A stretch of DNA of 64,000 nt from Sulfuriferula multivorans (GCF_003851125.1 NZ_BGOW01000038.1:1-64000), one strand, 5' to 3'. Positions 56,512 through 64,000 are shown, counted from the stretch's first letter. Made by a program: numbers and translations. The notes: generated by a model from the letters alone, not told the origin.

Positions 56512-57228
56512 ATGCTTACTGTTTACCATCTAGCCTTGGAAGATCAGGGGATTGATCTCGAATACGATCAATTCAGGGCAGCGCTGCCGTCAACCATTGA
56601 CCTAAAATTGCAGCCAGATGGCTACTACGCAACCGTTGAAACTACAGGACCAGATGACTCCGATGCGCAGCAACTGATTGATCGCGAGCTCGACAGGATA
56701 TTCTTTCTGACCAACGTGCGACTATGCGCAGTGGCGTGTCCGACCATAGGCACCGTTGAACTAAAGCTTGTGGTTCGGGTACTCGGCGGCATTCCTCGCG
56801 GAACCTGCCCACAGCAATGGACTGATCATCTCGCCCTCCAACTCAGGCTTTGGGCGATGGCTGTGGATTCGACTGATCCTTATGTCAGGATCCTTCTCTT
56901 CTTCCAGATCATCGAATTATCGTATCCTACCGACACTAGCGATAAGACTGCCTATCCAAAATACAACGGCGCCTTTCTACATCCAAGGACGGAAGCCAAG
57001 TTGTTACGACATCTTGTTGCTCACGCAGGTAATGCGACGACCCACCAGACCCGCAAGTATTTGGAGTTTCTTGGCCTCCCACCCTGCCTCTCCAACCTGG
57101 TACATCCCGATTGGCGGCGAGTGATATCCAAGAAAGTCGCGCATGTTGAAGCACAAGCTCACTCGGTACTGAAAAGTGCGCTCCAGCCCTTTTCTATGGA
57201 CCTCTCCCAAATCAAAGAAACTGATTAA
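56512..57228 (+). CDS. Orphan protein with a possible HEPN-like domain, 238 aa
   Basis: No confident family. Soluble, no signal peptide. The helical C-terminal half contains LLRHLVAHAG, where R166 and H171 form an R-x4-H motif like that of Apea/MauJ-type HEPN domains (LRNxxxHG), often in RNases or abortive-infection proteins. The tyrosine- and leucine-rich middle (RILLFFQIIELSYP) fits the helix preceding that motif. Base composition and isolation suggest acquisition by transfer. The assignment rests on one short motif. Confidence 0.6.
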   Translation: MLTVYHLALEDQGIDLEYDQFRAALPSTIDLKLQPDGYYATVETTGPDDSDAQQLIDRELDRIFFLTNVRLCAVACPTIGTVELKLVVRVLGGIPRGTCPQQWTDHLALQLRLWAMAVDSTDPYVRILLFFQIIELSYPTDTSDKTAYPKYNGAFLHPRTEAKLLRHLVAHAGNATTHQTRKYLEFLGLPPCLSNLVHPDWRRVISKKVAHVEAQAHSVLKSALQPFSMDLSQIKETD

Positions 57229-57349
57229 TCGGTAGCTTTTGCTATTAACAAGTAGGCACATCTTGTATACAACATCATCATGACGCCCAATGATCAGGCC
57301 CGGCACATTATTCAGCTAAACACCCTCATCGGGATAACCCTGCCGCCAC
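57229..57349. other. Convergent spacer
   Basis: 121 bp between the orphan gene and the convergent cyclic-nucleotide-binding gene; no terminator-like hairpin recognised. Confidence 0.4.
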
Positions 57350-57874
57350 TTAGTCCGCCGAGGCTTTGACACCCGAGCCGTACAGGTAATGCGAGAACTG
57401 TGCGTGATCGCTGCTGACGGCGCGGAACAGGTGGTCCATGCTGAGTACCGCCTGCTCGACGATATTGATCGCGATATAGGGATGTTCGACTTTCATGCGT
57501 TTGTACATGGCGCGCGGCAACTTCAGCACCTGCGTATCCGCGGCCTTGGCAACCAGTCTGACCGAACGTGCGCGCTTGTCGAAAAACGACATCATGCCGA
57601 GCATTTCACCCGCACCTGAGCGCACCACTTCATATTCGATGCTGCCATCAGGAATCACCAGGGCAACTTCACCCTTGACCACAAAATACAATTCGTCGCC
57701 GACGTCGCCCACATCCGAAATCACCGCATCCGTGCTGAAGTGCAGCACGGTCAGGTAATTGAGCAGGGTATTCACCTCGGCCACGGTAAGTGATTCGCAC
57801 AAGTATTGCTGGGTCAGAAAGTGAGTCAGCTGGGCGTGTTCGGCATCATTCTTGGAAATGGTGTTTTCGGCCAT
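57350..57874 (-). CDS. Stand-alone cyclic-nucleotide-binding domain protein, 174 aa
   Basis: One cNMP-binding beta-roll (about 35-140: ELYFVVKGEVALVIPDG, GAGEMLGMMSFFDKRARSVRLVA), with the phosphate-binding cassette position reading GEMLGMMSFFDKRARS. Unlike CRP there is no DNA-binding winged helix, only a short helical tail. So it is a sensor or regulatory subunit whose partner is unknown. Ligand cannot be predicted. 38 bp upstream of the ArsC-like gene's stop. Confidence 0.85.
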   Translation of the reverse strand: MAENTISKNDAEHAQLTHFLTQQYLCESLTVAEVNTLLNYLTVLHFSTDAVISDVGDVGDELYFVVKGEVALVIPDGSIEYEVVRSGAGEMLGMMSFFDKRARSVRLVAKAADTQVLKLPRAMYKRMKVEHPYIAINIVEQAVLSMDHLFRAVSSDHAQFSHYLYGSGVKASAD

Positions 57875-57912
57875 GGATATCTCCGTTGGTTATTGTTCAA
57901 TATTTAGCTGGA

Positions 57913-58308
57913 TTATAAACCGTCATCGTCCAAACCGGCCTGCTGCATCAATCGCATGCCGCCAATCATGCCTTCCACGCGTTCGCGAATACGGCCTGCC
58001 AATGTTGTCCAGGCAGGCTTGTCGCTCACATCCGGGAGCGGCTCGAACGGATAATGGCGATGTTGAAGGCCGGGGCGCAACGGCGGACATGCTGCATTGG
58101 CTACCGCATCCAGCGTAACCAGCAGGTCCGCCCATTCCACAGCAGCCTCTACGAGAACCGGCACATCGCCCGTCACGCCAGGCAATACGGCGGCGCGCGC
58201 TTCCATCCACTCCGCTCCCAGACGATTGGCATAGTGTGCGGCCAGGTTGGGCGGAACCGGGTGCAGACCACCGAGAAACAGTATGCGGGCTTTACGTTTA
58301 TAGGCCAT
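57913..58308 (-). CDS. Degenerate LMW-phosphatase/arsenate-reductase-like protein, 131 aa
   Basis: Overall pattern of the low-molecular-weight phosphatase/ArsC fold (ARILFLGGLHPVPPNLAAHYANRLG; WADLLVTLDAVANAACPPLRPG; HYPFEPLPDVSD). The catalytic P-loop CX5R is gone: the segment that should read like LFLCTGNSCRS is LFLGGLHPVPP. Catalysis by the usual cysteine mechanism is therefore impossible. Downstream the Asp loop is partly kept (PFEPLPD). Possibly a binding or regulatory protein. Same strand as the CNBD gene. Confidence 0.7.
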   Translation of the reverse strand: MAYKRKARILFLGGLHPVPPNLAAHYANRLGAEWMEARAAVLPGVTGDVPVLVEAAVEWADLLVTLDAVANAACPPLRPGLQHRHYPFEPLPDVSDKPAWTTLAGRIRERVEGMIGGMRLMQQAGLDDDGL

Positions 58309-58564
58309 GTTTCATTACGCTGAAAGGTTCAGCCAGACCATCCATTGATACATGCTATCCAGTTTAACGCATCAGCGCATGACGCCACAGCCTGCGCAAT
58401 GGGAATAAATAATGCGCTGGCCTGGTATTGCATTTACCGATCGCATGATCGGAACAAGCCTGGAAGCGGCTACCAAATCGGCGCGATAGTCCGGCAACCA
58501 TAGGGCAAATTTTCCCGGCGCGATACATGCTTCGCGCAACCTTAATATCAATCAGGAGAGCAAC
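58309..58564. other. Divergent spacer
   Basis: 256 bp. Contains CCGATC-GCAT-GATCGG, a small hairpin, and the ribosome-binding site CAGGAGAG of the DsrE-like gene; no clear promoter. Confidence 0.4.
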
Positions 58565-59062
58565 ATGATGGAGAGAACACATACCGTATCAATGATCGCA
58601 GCGCTTATGGTTTGCCTCGGAGGGGGCGTCAGCCCGGCCTGGGCCGAAACTTCGATGCTGCAGTCCTACAAGTTCGAGACACCGGAATTCCTGCATCCCC
58701 ATCCTTTTGCCAAGGCCCATGTGGTGCTACAGGTAAGTGAAGACAACCCGCAGCTGTGGGGGCTTACACTCAATAACATCACGAATCTGATGGCCTATTT
58801 CGGTCCGGACAATGTGCAGATCGTGATGGTAGCCTATGGCCCGGGGCTGAAAATGTTGTTCGCCGACAGCCCGGTAGCCGAGCGCATCAAGGCGCTGGAT
58901 GCGCAAGGTGCGGAATTCGATGCCTGCAATGTGACCATCACAGGGATGACGAAAACACTCGGACATCGGCCCAAGCTGGTCGACGCATCGGCTATTGTAC
59001 CGGGCGGGATTGTCCGCATTATGCAGCTGCAACAGCATGGCTTCGATTACATCAAACCCTGA
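58565..59062 (+). CDS. Exported DsrE-family protein, 165 aa
   Basis: A Sec signal peptide of about 27 residues (ends PAWAETS) precedes a DsrE/DsrF-like domain (KAHVVLQVSEDNPQLWGLTLNNITNLMAYF, by positions 50-79; VAYGPGLKMLF; and the conserved cysteine C121 in FDACNVTITGM). Family members relay sulfur on that cysteine. Exported versions are known in sulfur-metabolising Proteobacteria but are poorly characterised. Single gene, convergent with the cupredoxin. Confidence 0.85.
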   Translation: MMERTHTVSMIAALMVCLGGGVSPAWAETSMLQSYKFETPEFLHPHPFAKAHVVLQVSEDNPQLWGLTLNNITNLMAYFGPDNVQIVMVAYGPGLKMLFADSPVAERIKALDAQGAEFDACNVTITGMTKTLGHRPKLVDASAIVPGGIVRIMQLQQHGFDYIKP

Positions 59063-59143
59063 TATTTTCGCTGATAAAGAAGAAATGCGGGAAGATCGCC
59101 CTCCCGCATTCGAACGGCACACCCCCTCTTTTTATGTCGTGGA

Positions 59144-59518
59144 TTATTCGGTCACGACGATGGTTCCCGTCATGTTCTCGTGCCCGCTGCCGCAAAAAAC
59201 ATCGCACACAAACGGGAAAGTCCCGACCTTGTCCGACACCAGCCGCAAACGCGAAACCTTGCCCGGAATGATGTCGGCCCGCACGCCTAGATCAGGCACC
59301 TTGAAGCCCATGAACACATCGAGCGTAGTGAACTCAAGTATCACCGGCACGCCTTTTTTCAGCTTGATTTCATTCGGCGTGTAATCAAATTTTTTTGCGA
59401 CGATTTTGATGACCGGATCTTCCGTTTGCACGCTCGCATAATCGCCGGCGCTAACCAGGCCCGTCCCCAGAACAGCGGCCAAAACGATGAGCTTGATTCC
59501 ACGTGACTTGAGTTTCAT
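59144..59518 (-). CDS. CuA-like cupredoxin, exported, 124 aa
   Basis: Signal peptide (about 1-24, ends LVSAGDY), then a cupredoxin fold. Metal residues C105, C109, H113 and M116 (CDVFCGSGHENM) follow the CuA motif CxxxCGxxHxxM of cytochrome oxidase subunit II. The first CuA histidine is replaced: the segment that is DVIHSF in oxidases reads DVFMGF, with M70 in its place, and the residue between the cysteines is V107 rather than Glu. So copper binding is likely but not classical binuclear CuA. 4 bp downstream of the metallophosphoesterase. Confidence 0.87.
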   Translation of the reverse strand: MKLKSRGIKLIVLAAVLGTGLVSAGDYASVQTEDPVIKIVAKKFDYTPNEIKLKKGVPVILEFTTLDVFMGFKVPDLGVRADIIPGKVSRLRLVSDKVGTFPFVCDVFCGSGHENMTGTIVVTE

Positions 59519-59522
59519 GGTT

Positions 59523-60419
59523 TTATCCTTTCACCACAGGCAGTTCTGTAATACGGTATTGGGCTGTCTGCACATCCGCCTCGATATCGCGATAGCCCAG
59601 CCCTTTATATGGCTGTGCCGCATCCCACGGCAGCGGTGTGCGTTTAGGTTGCGAACCGGGTGCCGGCAGAGGAAAGATCAACGACTTTGCCGAATGGTGC
59701 GCGATATGCCCGGTCATGTGATGGTTTTCCTGGTGGATGTGCCCGTAAAAAACCGTAACGTTCGGGTGCGGCATCAGCAGCGCGATTGCCTTGTCGCCAT
59801 CACGGGTGGCCCAGTCCCATTGCGGGTATAGATCGAACAGCGGGCGATGGGTGAAGACCACGATCCTTGCGTCTTTGGGCTGGGCATTCAAATCTGTGGC
59901 GAGCCACTGCAACTGCGCCTCGCCGATACTTGCAGTGGGGTCGGAAACATTGTCCAGCACGATGAAATGCACGCCCTTGTGGTCGAAGGTGTAATGGGTC
60001 TTGCCGAAAAATTCCTGATAAGCCTCGCCATGATCCAGCGAGGCATCGTGTTCGCCCGGCATGAAGTGCACTTTTTTCACCTTGAGTTCGCTCACTATTT
60101 CGCGAAACTCTGCCAGCCGCTTTCTGCGCTCCTGCGGGTCGTCGGTGGTGTGGGTCAAGTCGCCGGTGAATACGATGAAATCCGGTTGCTGCGCCAGGCC
60201 ATTGACTGCGGCGACAGCTTTCTTCAAGGTACCTTCTGCGTCCGGGTTGACTTTCGGGCCCTTGAAACCCCAATGCGTGTCCGAAAGCTGGACGAAATAA
60301 AATTCCTTCGCATCACTGCGTTTTGCCATGCTGGAACAACCTGCCAGACCGGAAACGAATACCACGCCAGCCAGCCCGCTCAATTTCAAGAATTCGCGCC
60401 TATCCAGTATCTTTTCCAT
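59523..60419 (-). CDS. Tat-exported metallophosphoesterase, 298 aa
   Basis: Calcineurin-like phosphoesterase with Tat signal RREFLKLSG (8-16). Metal motifs: QLSDTHWG, FTGDLTHT, PGEHD (the usual GNHD is GEHD), TH and GHIH. Substrate unknown; could be a phosphodiesterase or nucleotidase in the periplasm. The ATG at 60419 has GGAGGAAATA upstream. It forms an operon with the cupredoxin and is divergent from an ECF sigma factor. Confidence 0.9.
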   Translation of the reverse strand: MEKILDRREFLKLSGLAGVVFVSGLAGCSSMAKRSDAKEFYFVQLSDTHWGFKGPKVNPDAEGTLKKAVAAVNGLAQQPDFIVFTGDLTHTTDDPQERRKRLAEFREIVSELKVKKVHFMPGEHDASLDHGEAYQEFFGKTHYTFDHKGVHFIVLDNVSDPTASIGEAQLQWLATDLNAQPKDARIVVFTHRPLFDLYPQWDWATRDGDKAIALLMPHPNVTVFYGHIHQENHHMTGHIAHHSAKSLIFPLPAPGSQPKRTPLPWDAAQPYKGLGYRDIEADVQTAQYRITELPVVKG

Positions 60420-60463
60420 TATTTCCTCCAATGTTGTTATCGAGATCGAACGCCTGCAACGTG

Positions 60464-60492
60464 CAATACCGTTCACTCCGATTACTTATTCC
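60464..60492 (-). promoter_or_regulatory. ECF promoter of the metallophosphoesterase-cupredoxin operon
   Basis: On the minus strand GGAATAA, 15 bp, GGTATTG (plus-strand TTATTCC at 60486-60492 and CAATACC at 60464-60470), 45 bp before the gene start. The same motif occurs on the other strand before the divergent sigma gene. Confidence 0.6.
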
Positions 60493-60560
60493 CGCGCGAC
60501 AAAAATACTTCGTGCGCGGCTATACATACGTGGCACCCAAATGGATTTAACAGGGGTGCT

Positions 60561-60589
60561 GGAATACAATGGCGCGCTGATCGGTATAA
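60561..60589 (+). promoter_or_regulatory. ECF promoter of the sigma/anti-sigma operon
   Basis: GGAATAC at 60561-60567, 15 bp, GGTATAA at 60583-60589, ending 13 bp before the sigma gene ATG. It matches the divergent motif base for base in GGAATA-N16-GGTAT. Confidence 0.6.
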
Positions 60590-60601
60590 CCACACGATGG
60601 G

Positions 60602-61150
60602 ATGACGGTGACTGAAGCGATGAAAGCCAAGCGGTTCGGAGAGATGGCGTTGCCGCATCTGAACGCTGCTTACAACCTGGCGCGCTGGCTCACCCACAGC
60701 GATCAGGATGCGCAAGACATTGTGCAGGAGGCCTATCTGCGTGCCTTCAAATTTTTCGATGGCTTTCACGGCAACGATGCACGGGCATGGCTGCTCGCCA
60801 TTGTCAGAAACACCACCTACACGTGGTTGCAGCAGAATCGCAACCATGTGCATAGCGTATTTTTCGATGAGGACTTCCACGATCTCAACGAAGCAGATTC
60901 CGCCACGTTATGCGATCAGCCGGACAACAATCCCGCGGCGATCCTGGCGCGCAACGACGACAAACGCCTGCTGGATCGGGCGCTGGAGCAACTGCCGGTT
61001 GAATTTCGCGAAGTATTGGTATTGAGAGAACTGGAGGACTTGTCCTACAAGGAAATTTCCCATATCGCCGGCATTCCCATCGGCACGGTGATGTCCCGCC
61101 TGGCACGCGGCCGCAGGCTGCTGCAAGCCTGCCTTGAGCGGATGAATTAA
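60602..61150 (+). CDS. ECF-type RNA polymerase sigma factor, 182 aa
   Basis: Regions 2 (HLNAAYNLARWLTHSDQDAQDIVQEAYLRAFKFFDGF, by positions 19-55) and 4 (VEFREVLVLRELEDLSYKEISHIAGIPIGTVMSRLARGR, by positions 133-171). It is followed 11 bp later by a zinc-type anti-sigma gene and is divergent from the metallophosphoesterase-cupredoxin operon, its likely target. Confidence 0.93.
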   Translation: MTVTEAMKAKRFGEMALPHLNAAYNLARWLTHSDQDAQDIVQEAYLRAFKFFDGFHGNDARAWLLAIVRNTTYTWLQQNRNHVHSVFFDEDFHDLNEADSATLCDQPDNNPAAILARNDDKRLLDRALEQLPVEFREVLVLRELEDLSYKEISHIAGIPIGTVMSRLARGRRLLQACLERMN

Positions 61151-61161
61151 GGAGTCACGCG

Positions 61162-61953
61162 ATGGATTGCAAACGAACTCTGGAGCTACTCCCCGCCCAT
61201 CTGGATCAGGAGCTGGGCTTGCCTGAATCCCGCGAAATGGATCAGCATCTGCAAACCTGCGCTGCCTGCCACAATGCCTTTGCTAGCCAGTCGGCACTGC
61301 GTGACGCAGTCAAGCAACGCGCTACCTATTTTCAGGCACCCATTGATCTGGAAAGCCGCATCAGGGCGGCGCTGCCTTTGGAACCTGAAATTGCCGCCGC
61401 CACGGCAAAGCGGCGGCCATGGCAGTGGGGATCATGGAACTGGTTGAATGCAGGCACCATGCTGGCTTCGCTGGTCGTGCTGGTATGGAGCGCCGGCCTC
61501 TATCTCGCAACGCCATCGCCCAATGAACTCCTCGCCGAAGAGGTGGTTTCCAGCCACGTACGTTCGCTGATGGTCAACCATCTTGCCGATGTCGCCTCCT
61601 CTGATCAGCACACGGTCAAGCCGTGGTTCGACGGCAAGCTGGATTTCTCCCCCCCTGTTGCCGATTTGACCGCGCAGGGCTTCCCGCTGGTTGGCGGCAG
61701 GCTCGATTATCTTGATCACCGTTCGGTGGCGGCGCTGGTATACCGCCATCGCCTGCACCTGATCAATGTTTACATCTGGCCCGCCGCCAACGAACGGCAG
61801 ACCGCACTCCACAACCTGTCGATCCAGGGCTATCATCTGCTGCACTGGAGCGAAGCGGGAATGGTCTACTGGATGATTTCCGACCTGAATCCGCATGATC
61901 TGATGACACTCACCCGTATCCTCCAGGCTCAGGCTCAGCGCACGCCAAGTTAG
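61162..61953 (+). CDS. Anti-sigma factor with ZAS domain, 263 aa
   Basis: Membrane-anchored regulator. The N-terminal zinc domain has H29, C33 and C36 (HLQTCAAC). One hydrophobic segment at about 98-115 separates it from a periplasmic sensor domain (about 120-263) with no cysteines. It presumably holds the neighbouring sigma factor inactive until a signal is sensed. AAGGAG precedes the ATG. Confidence 0.9.
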   Translation: MDCKRTLELLPAHLDQELGLPESREMDQHLQTCAACHNAFASQSALRDAVKQRATYFQAPIDLESRIRAALPLEPEIAAATAKRRPWQWGSWNWLNAGTMLASLVVLVWSAGLYLATPSPNELLAEEVVSSHVRSLMVNHLADVASSDQHTVKPWFDGKLDFSPPVADLTAQGFPLVGGRLDYLDHRSVAALVYRHRLHLINVYIWPAANERQTALHNLSIQGYHLLHWSEAGMVYWMISDLNPHDLMTLTRILQAQAQRTPS

Positions 61954-62050
61954 GCTGCATCGGTAGATCCTGCTGCGTATTCAGTCCAATCCGTTAACCA
62001 AAATTTGCACTTCGAATTTGAGCCATCGCTGGCTAGAACAGGAGAAAAAC

Positions 62051-62596
62051 ATGGCAAGATTTTATCCCGCGCTGACCGGGCAGCATGAGCATTTCATCGC
62101 CAGCCAAAAAATATTTTTTACCGCCAGCGCACCGCAGCAGGGGCGCATCAACCTTTCACCCAAAGGCCTGGACAGCCTGCGCATACTGGGTCCAAACCGG
62201 GTGGCCTATCTTGATCTCACCGGCAGCGGTAATGAGACCGCCGCGCACCTGCTCGAAAACGGGCGCATGACACTGATGTTTTGCAGCTTCGACGCCGACC
62301 CGTTGATCCTGCGGCTGTATGGGCAAGGCCGCGCCGTGAAGCCGCGCGATGCCGATTGGGCAGCCTTGCGGGGGCATTTCCCTGCACTGCCGGGAGAACG
62401 TCAAATCATTGATCTGAATATCGACTCGGTACAGACTTCGTGCGGCTACGCGGTACCGCAATATGTTTACACGGGCGAGCGTGACACGCTGGCGCGCTGG
62501 GCGGAAAAAAAGGGGCCTGCCGGGCTCCTCGACTACTGGCGCGAAAAAAACCGCATGAGCATAGACGGACTGCCCAGCGGGCTGCTGGAGGGCTGA
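62051..62596 (+). CDS. Pyridoxamine 5'-phosphate oxidase-related flavoprotein, 181 aa
   Basis: Split-barrel FMN-binding fold: GRINLSPKGLDSLRILG, VAYLDLTGSGNETAAHL, GRMTLMFCSFDADPLILRLYG. Close in type to plant-like general stress or PNPOx-like proteins; enzymatic activity unknown. AGGAGAAAAAC precedes ATG 62051, while the open frame starts 11 codons earlier. 98 bp downstream of the anti-sigma gene, possibly the same operon. Confidence 0.85.
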   Translation: MARFYPALTGQHEHFIASQKIFFTASAPQQGRINLSPKGLDSLRILGPNRVAYLDLTGSGNETAAHLLENGRMTLMFCSFDADPLILRLYGQGRAVKPRDADWAALRGHFPALPGERQIIDLNIDSVQTSCGYAVPQYVYTGERDTLARWAEKKGPAGLLDYWREKNRMSIDGLPSGLLEG

Positions 62597-62639
62597 TCCG
62601 GCGTGCTAACATAGTGGCAATTCAAACCTGATTTCTGCC

Positions 62640-63623
62640 TTGAATCCATTATTATTTCCCCTGCTGCGCGTCTTGTCCGACGGTGAATTTCACTCCGGAG
62701 AAGTGCTCGCACAGCGTTTCAATGTATCGCGTGCCAGCATCTGGAATGCGCTCCAGGCTGCGCAGGACCAGGGCATGCTGCTAAACAAGGTGCGCGGACG
62801 CGGCTATCGTCTCCCCGCAGCACCCGACTGGCTCGACGCCGACGCAGTCGGGCAGGCGCTGGGTACCCGTGCAGACCAGTTTCATGTCCGTGTGACCGAG
62901 CACCTCGATTCGACCAATACCGAGCTGATGCGAGCTGCGGTAGACGGCGCACCCCATCGGAGTTGCCTGGCAACGGAGATTCAACTTGCCGGACGCGGGC
63001 GGCGCGGGCGCGTCTGGCAAAGTGTGCTGGGTGGCAGTCTTGCCTGCTCGGTACTGTGGCGCTTTGATACGGGCATCGCTGCGCTTTCCGGCTTGAGCCT
63101 CGCCGTGGGCGTGGCGCTGCTGCGGGCATTACGTCAATTCGGCGCAGATGAGGTACAGCTCAAATGGCCGAACGACCTGCTCTGGCAATACCGCAAACTG
63201 GGGGGGATTCTGATTGAGGTGCAGGGCGATGTGATGGGGCCCTCATTTGCCGTGATCGGCATGGGCATTAATTTGCAGTTGCCGGTGTCGGTACGTGCCG
63301 AAATCGATCAGTCAGTGACCGATCTGAACGAAGTATGCGGCATCCGCGTCGAGCGCAACCGGTTATTGGCCGCGCTATTGATTCATCTGGATGATGTCAT
63401 GCAGGATTTTGAGCAGTCCGGCCTCTCTCGATTACGCGCAGAATGGCTTGCAGCACACGCTTATCAGGACAAGCCGGTACGCGTGCTGCTTGCCAATGGC
63501 AATGACCAGCTGGGCATGGCGATCGGCGTATCCGCTGACGGGGCATTGCTGTTGCAAAGTGCAGACGGAAAGCAGCTGGCGCTCAATGGCGGCGAAGTTC
63601 ACCTGACCCGCCGCCTCTCATGA
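62640..63623 (+). CDS. birA: Bifunctional biotin operon repressor/biotin-protein ligase, 327 aa
   Basis: Activates biotin and attaches it to carrier proteins such as AccB. An N-terminal winged helix (about 5-55, SGEVLAQRFNVSRASIWNAL) suggests a repressor function too. The ligase domain has the biotinyl-AMP loop GRGRRGRVW and KWPNDLLW. Start is TTG at 62640, the only one preceding the conserved LLRVLSDGEFHSG. Overlaps coaX (ATGA). Confidence 0.93.
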   Translation: MNPLLFPLLRVLSDGEFHSGEVLAQRFNVSRASIWNALQAAQDQGMLLNKVRGRGYRLPAAPDWLDADAVGQALGTRADQFHVRVTEHLDSTNTELMRAAVDGAPHRSCLATEIQLAGRGRRGRVWQSVLGGSLACSVLWRFDTGIAALSGLSLAVGVALLRALRQFGADEVQLKWPNDLLWQYRKLGGILIEVQGDVMGPSFAVIGMGINLQLPVSVRAEIDQSVTDLNEVCGIRVERNRLLAALLIHLDDVMQDFEQSGLSRLRAEWLAAHAYQDKPVRVLLANGNDQLGMAIGVSADGALLLQSADGKQLALNGGEVHLTRRLS

Positions 63624-64000
63624 TTCTGGCGATCGACGCGGGAAACACCCGCATTAAATGGGGATTGCACGACGGGCAGGCATGGCTGGCACACGGCCGA
63701 TGCATGCACCGTGAAATACACGAATTCGAGTGCGCGCTGGACCAGCTCCCCACCCCGCAGAAAATCGTGTTCAGCAATGTAGGCGGCGCGCAACTGCAAG
63801 CTGCGCTCGAACATAGTCTGGCGCGCTACGCGGTCAGTGTGCAACAAGTGACTGCCCGTGCCAGCCAGTGCGGGGTACGCAACGTTTACACCACGCCCGG
63901 GCAACTGGGCGCAGACCGCTGGGCTGCACTGATCGGTGCGCACCACCTCGGCGCCGCTAACGCGCTGGTGGTCAATTGCGGCACGGCGATCACCGTGGAT
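63620..64000 (+). CDS. coaX: Type III pantothenate kinase, N-terminal part (cut by window end)
   Basis: 127 codons are present. ILAIDAGNTRIKWGLHDG holds the phosphate-binding DxGNTxxK, and LGADRWAALIGA and NCGTAITVD are two further ASKHA motifs. CoaX phosphorylates pantothenate in the first step of coenzyme A synthesis. The birA-coaX pair overlaps by 4 bp (ATGA) and is conserved in Betaproteobacteria. The 3' half lies beyond the window. Confidence 0.95.
   Translation, partial: MILAIDAGNTRIKWGLHDGQAWLAHGRCMHREIHEFECALDQLPTPQKIVFSNVGGAQLQAALEHSLARYAVSVQQVTARASQCGVRNVYTTPGQLGADRWAALIGAHHLGAANALVVNCGTAITVD

Overview
The window looks like chromosomal backbone of a betaproteobacterium, most likely from the Nitrosomonadales (Gallionellaceae/Sulfuricellaceae-like sulfur or iron lineages). 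The basis is gene order and protein character: a PilB-PilC-PilD-CoaE-ZapD-YacG cluster, a YpjD/Ffh/RpsP-RimM-TrmD-RplS block, a PlsY/TsaD/RpsU-YqeY-DnaG-RpoD macromolecular synthesis region, and a GshA-GshB cluster near a regulatory PTS. No species call is possible without a database search. Almost all of the window is coding. There is no prophage, CRISPR array or complete insertion sequence.

Layout. 1-5 kb: a large DUF1631 protein and a convergent OmpR/EnvZ-type two-component pair. 5-6 kb: two small exported proteins. 6-12 kb (minus strand): cca, an NDUFA9-like oxidoreductase, a Slt-type lytic transglycosylase and ilvA. 12-16.6 kb: rpiA, then yacG, zapD, coaE, pilD and pilC, with pilB following to 18.5 kb. 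18.6-20.8 kb: a CorC-type membrane protein and YpjD. 20.8-25.7 kb: ffh, rpsP-rimM-trmD-rplS with a clear terminator, ogt and xerD. 25.7-33 kb: a decayed folB remnant, plsY, a coiled-coil membrane protein, tsaD, rpsU, yqeY, dnaG, rpoD and a CAU-anticodon tRNA. 33-39.3 kb: slmA, a MoeB/ThiF protein, an unknown, ctpA, envC and gpmI.

39.3-47.3 kb holds the most interesting system. An ArsR-family repressor carries the two-cysteine signature of persulfide sensors (BigR/SqrR), with the cysteines 66 residues apart. A near-perfect 24-bp AT-rich palindrome overlaps the -10 box of a promoter that precedes a one-strand run of genes: TolC, membrane fusion lipoprotein, RND pump, DUF2892, membrane-anchored rhodanese, glutaredoxin, thioredoxin 2. 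I infer a reactive-sulfur-responsive efflux and persulfide-handling operon. Directly after it, at 47268-47538, lies a 271-bp MITE-like element with 27-bp perfect terminal inverted repeats and two large internal hairpins. Its outer end supplies the stop codon of the neighbouring alkA.

47.5-55.8 kb (minus strand): alkA, the regulatory PTS (EI, HPr, EIIA-Man), an ECF sigma/ferritin-like/cytochrome c cassette with a sigma-E-like promoter, apbE, gshB and gshA. 55.8-64 kb: trmL, an orphan HEPN-like gene beside a perfect palindrome, a cyclic-nucleotide-binding protein, an ArsC-like protein without its catalytic loop, an exported DsrE-like protein, and a CuA-like cupredoxin plus Tat metallophosphoesterase divergent from an ECF sigma/anti-sigma pair. 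Both of those divergent promoters carry the same GGAATA-type motif. The window ends with a PNPOx-like flavoprotein, birA and the start of coaX.
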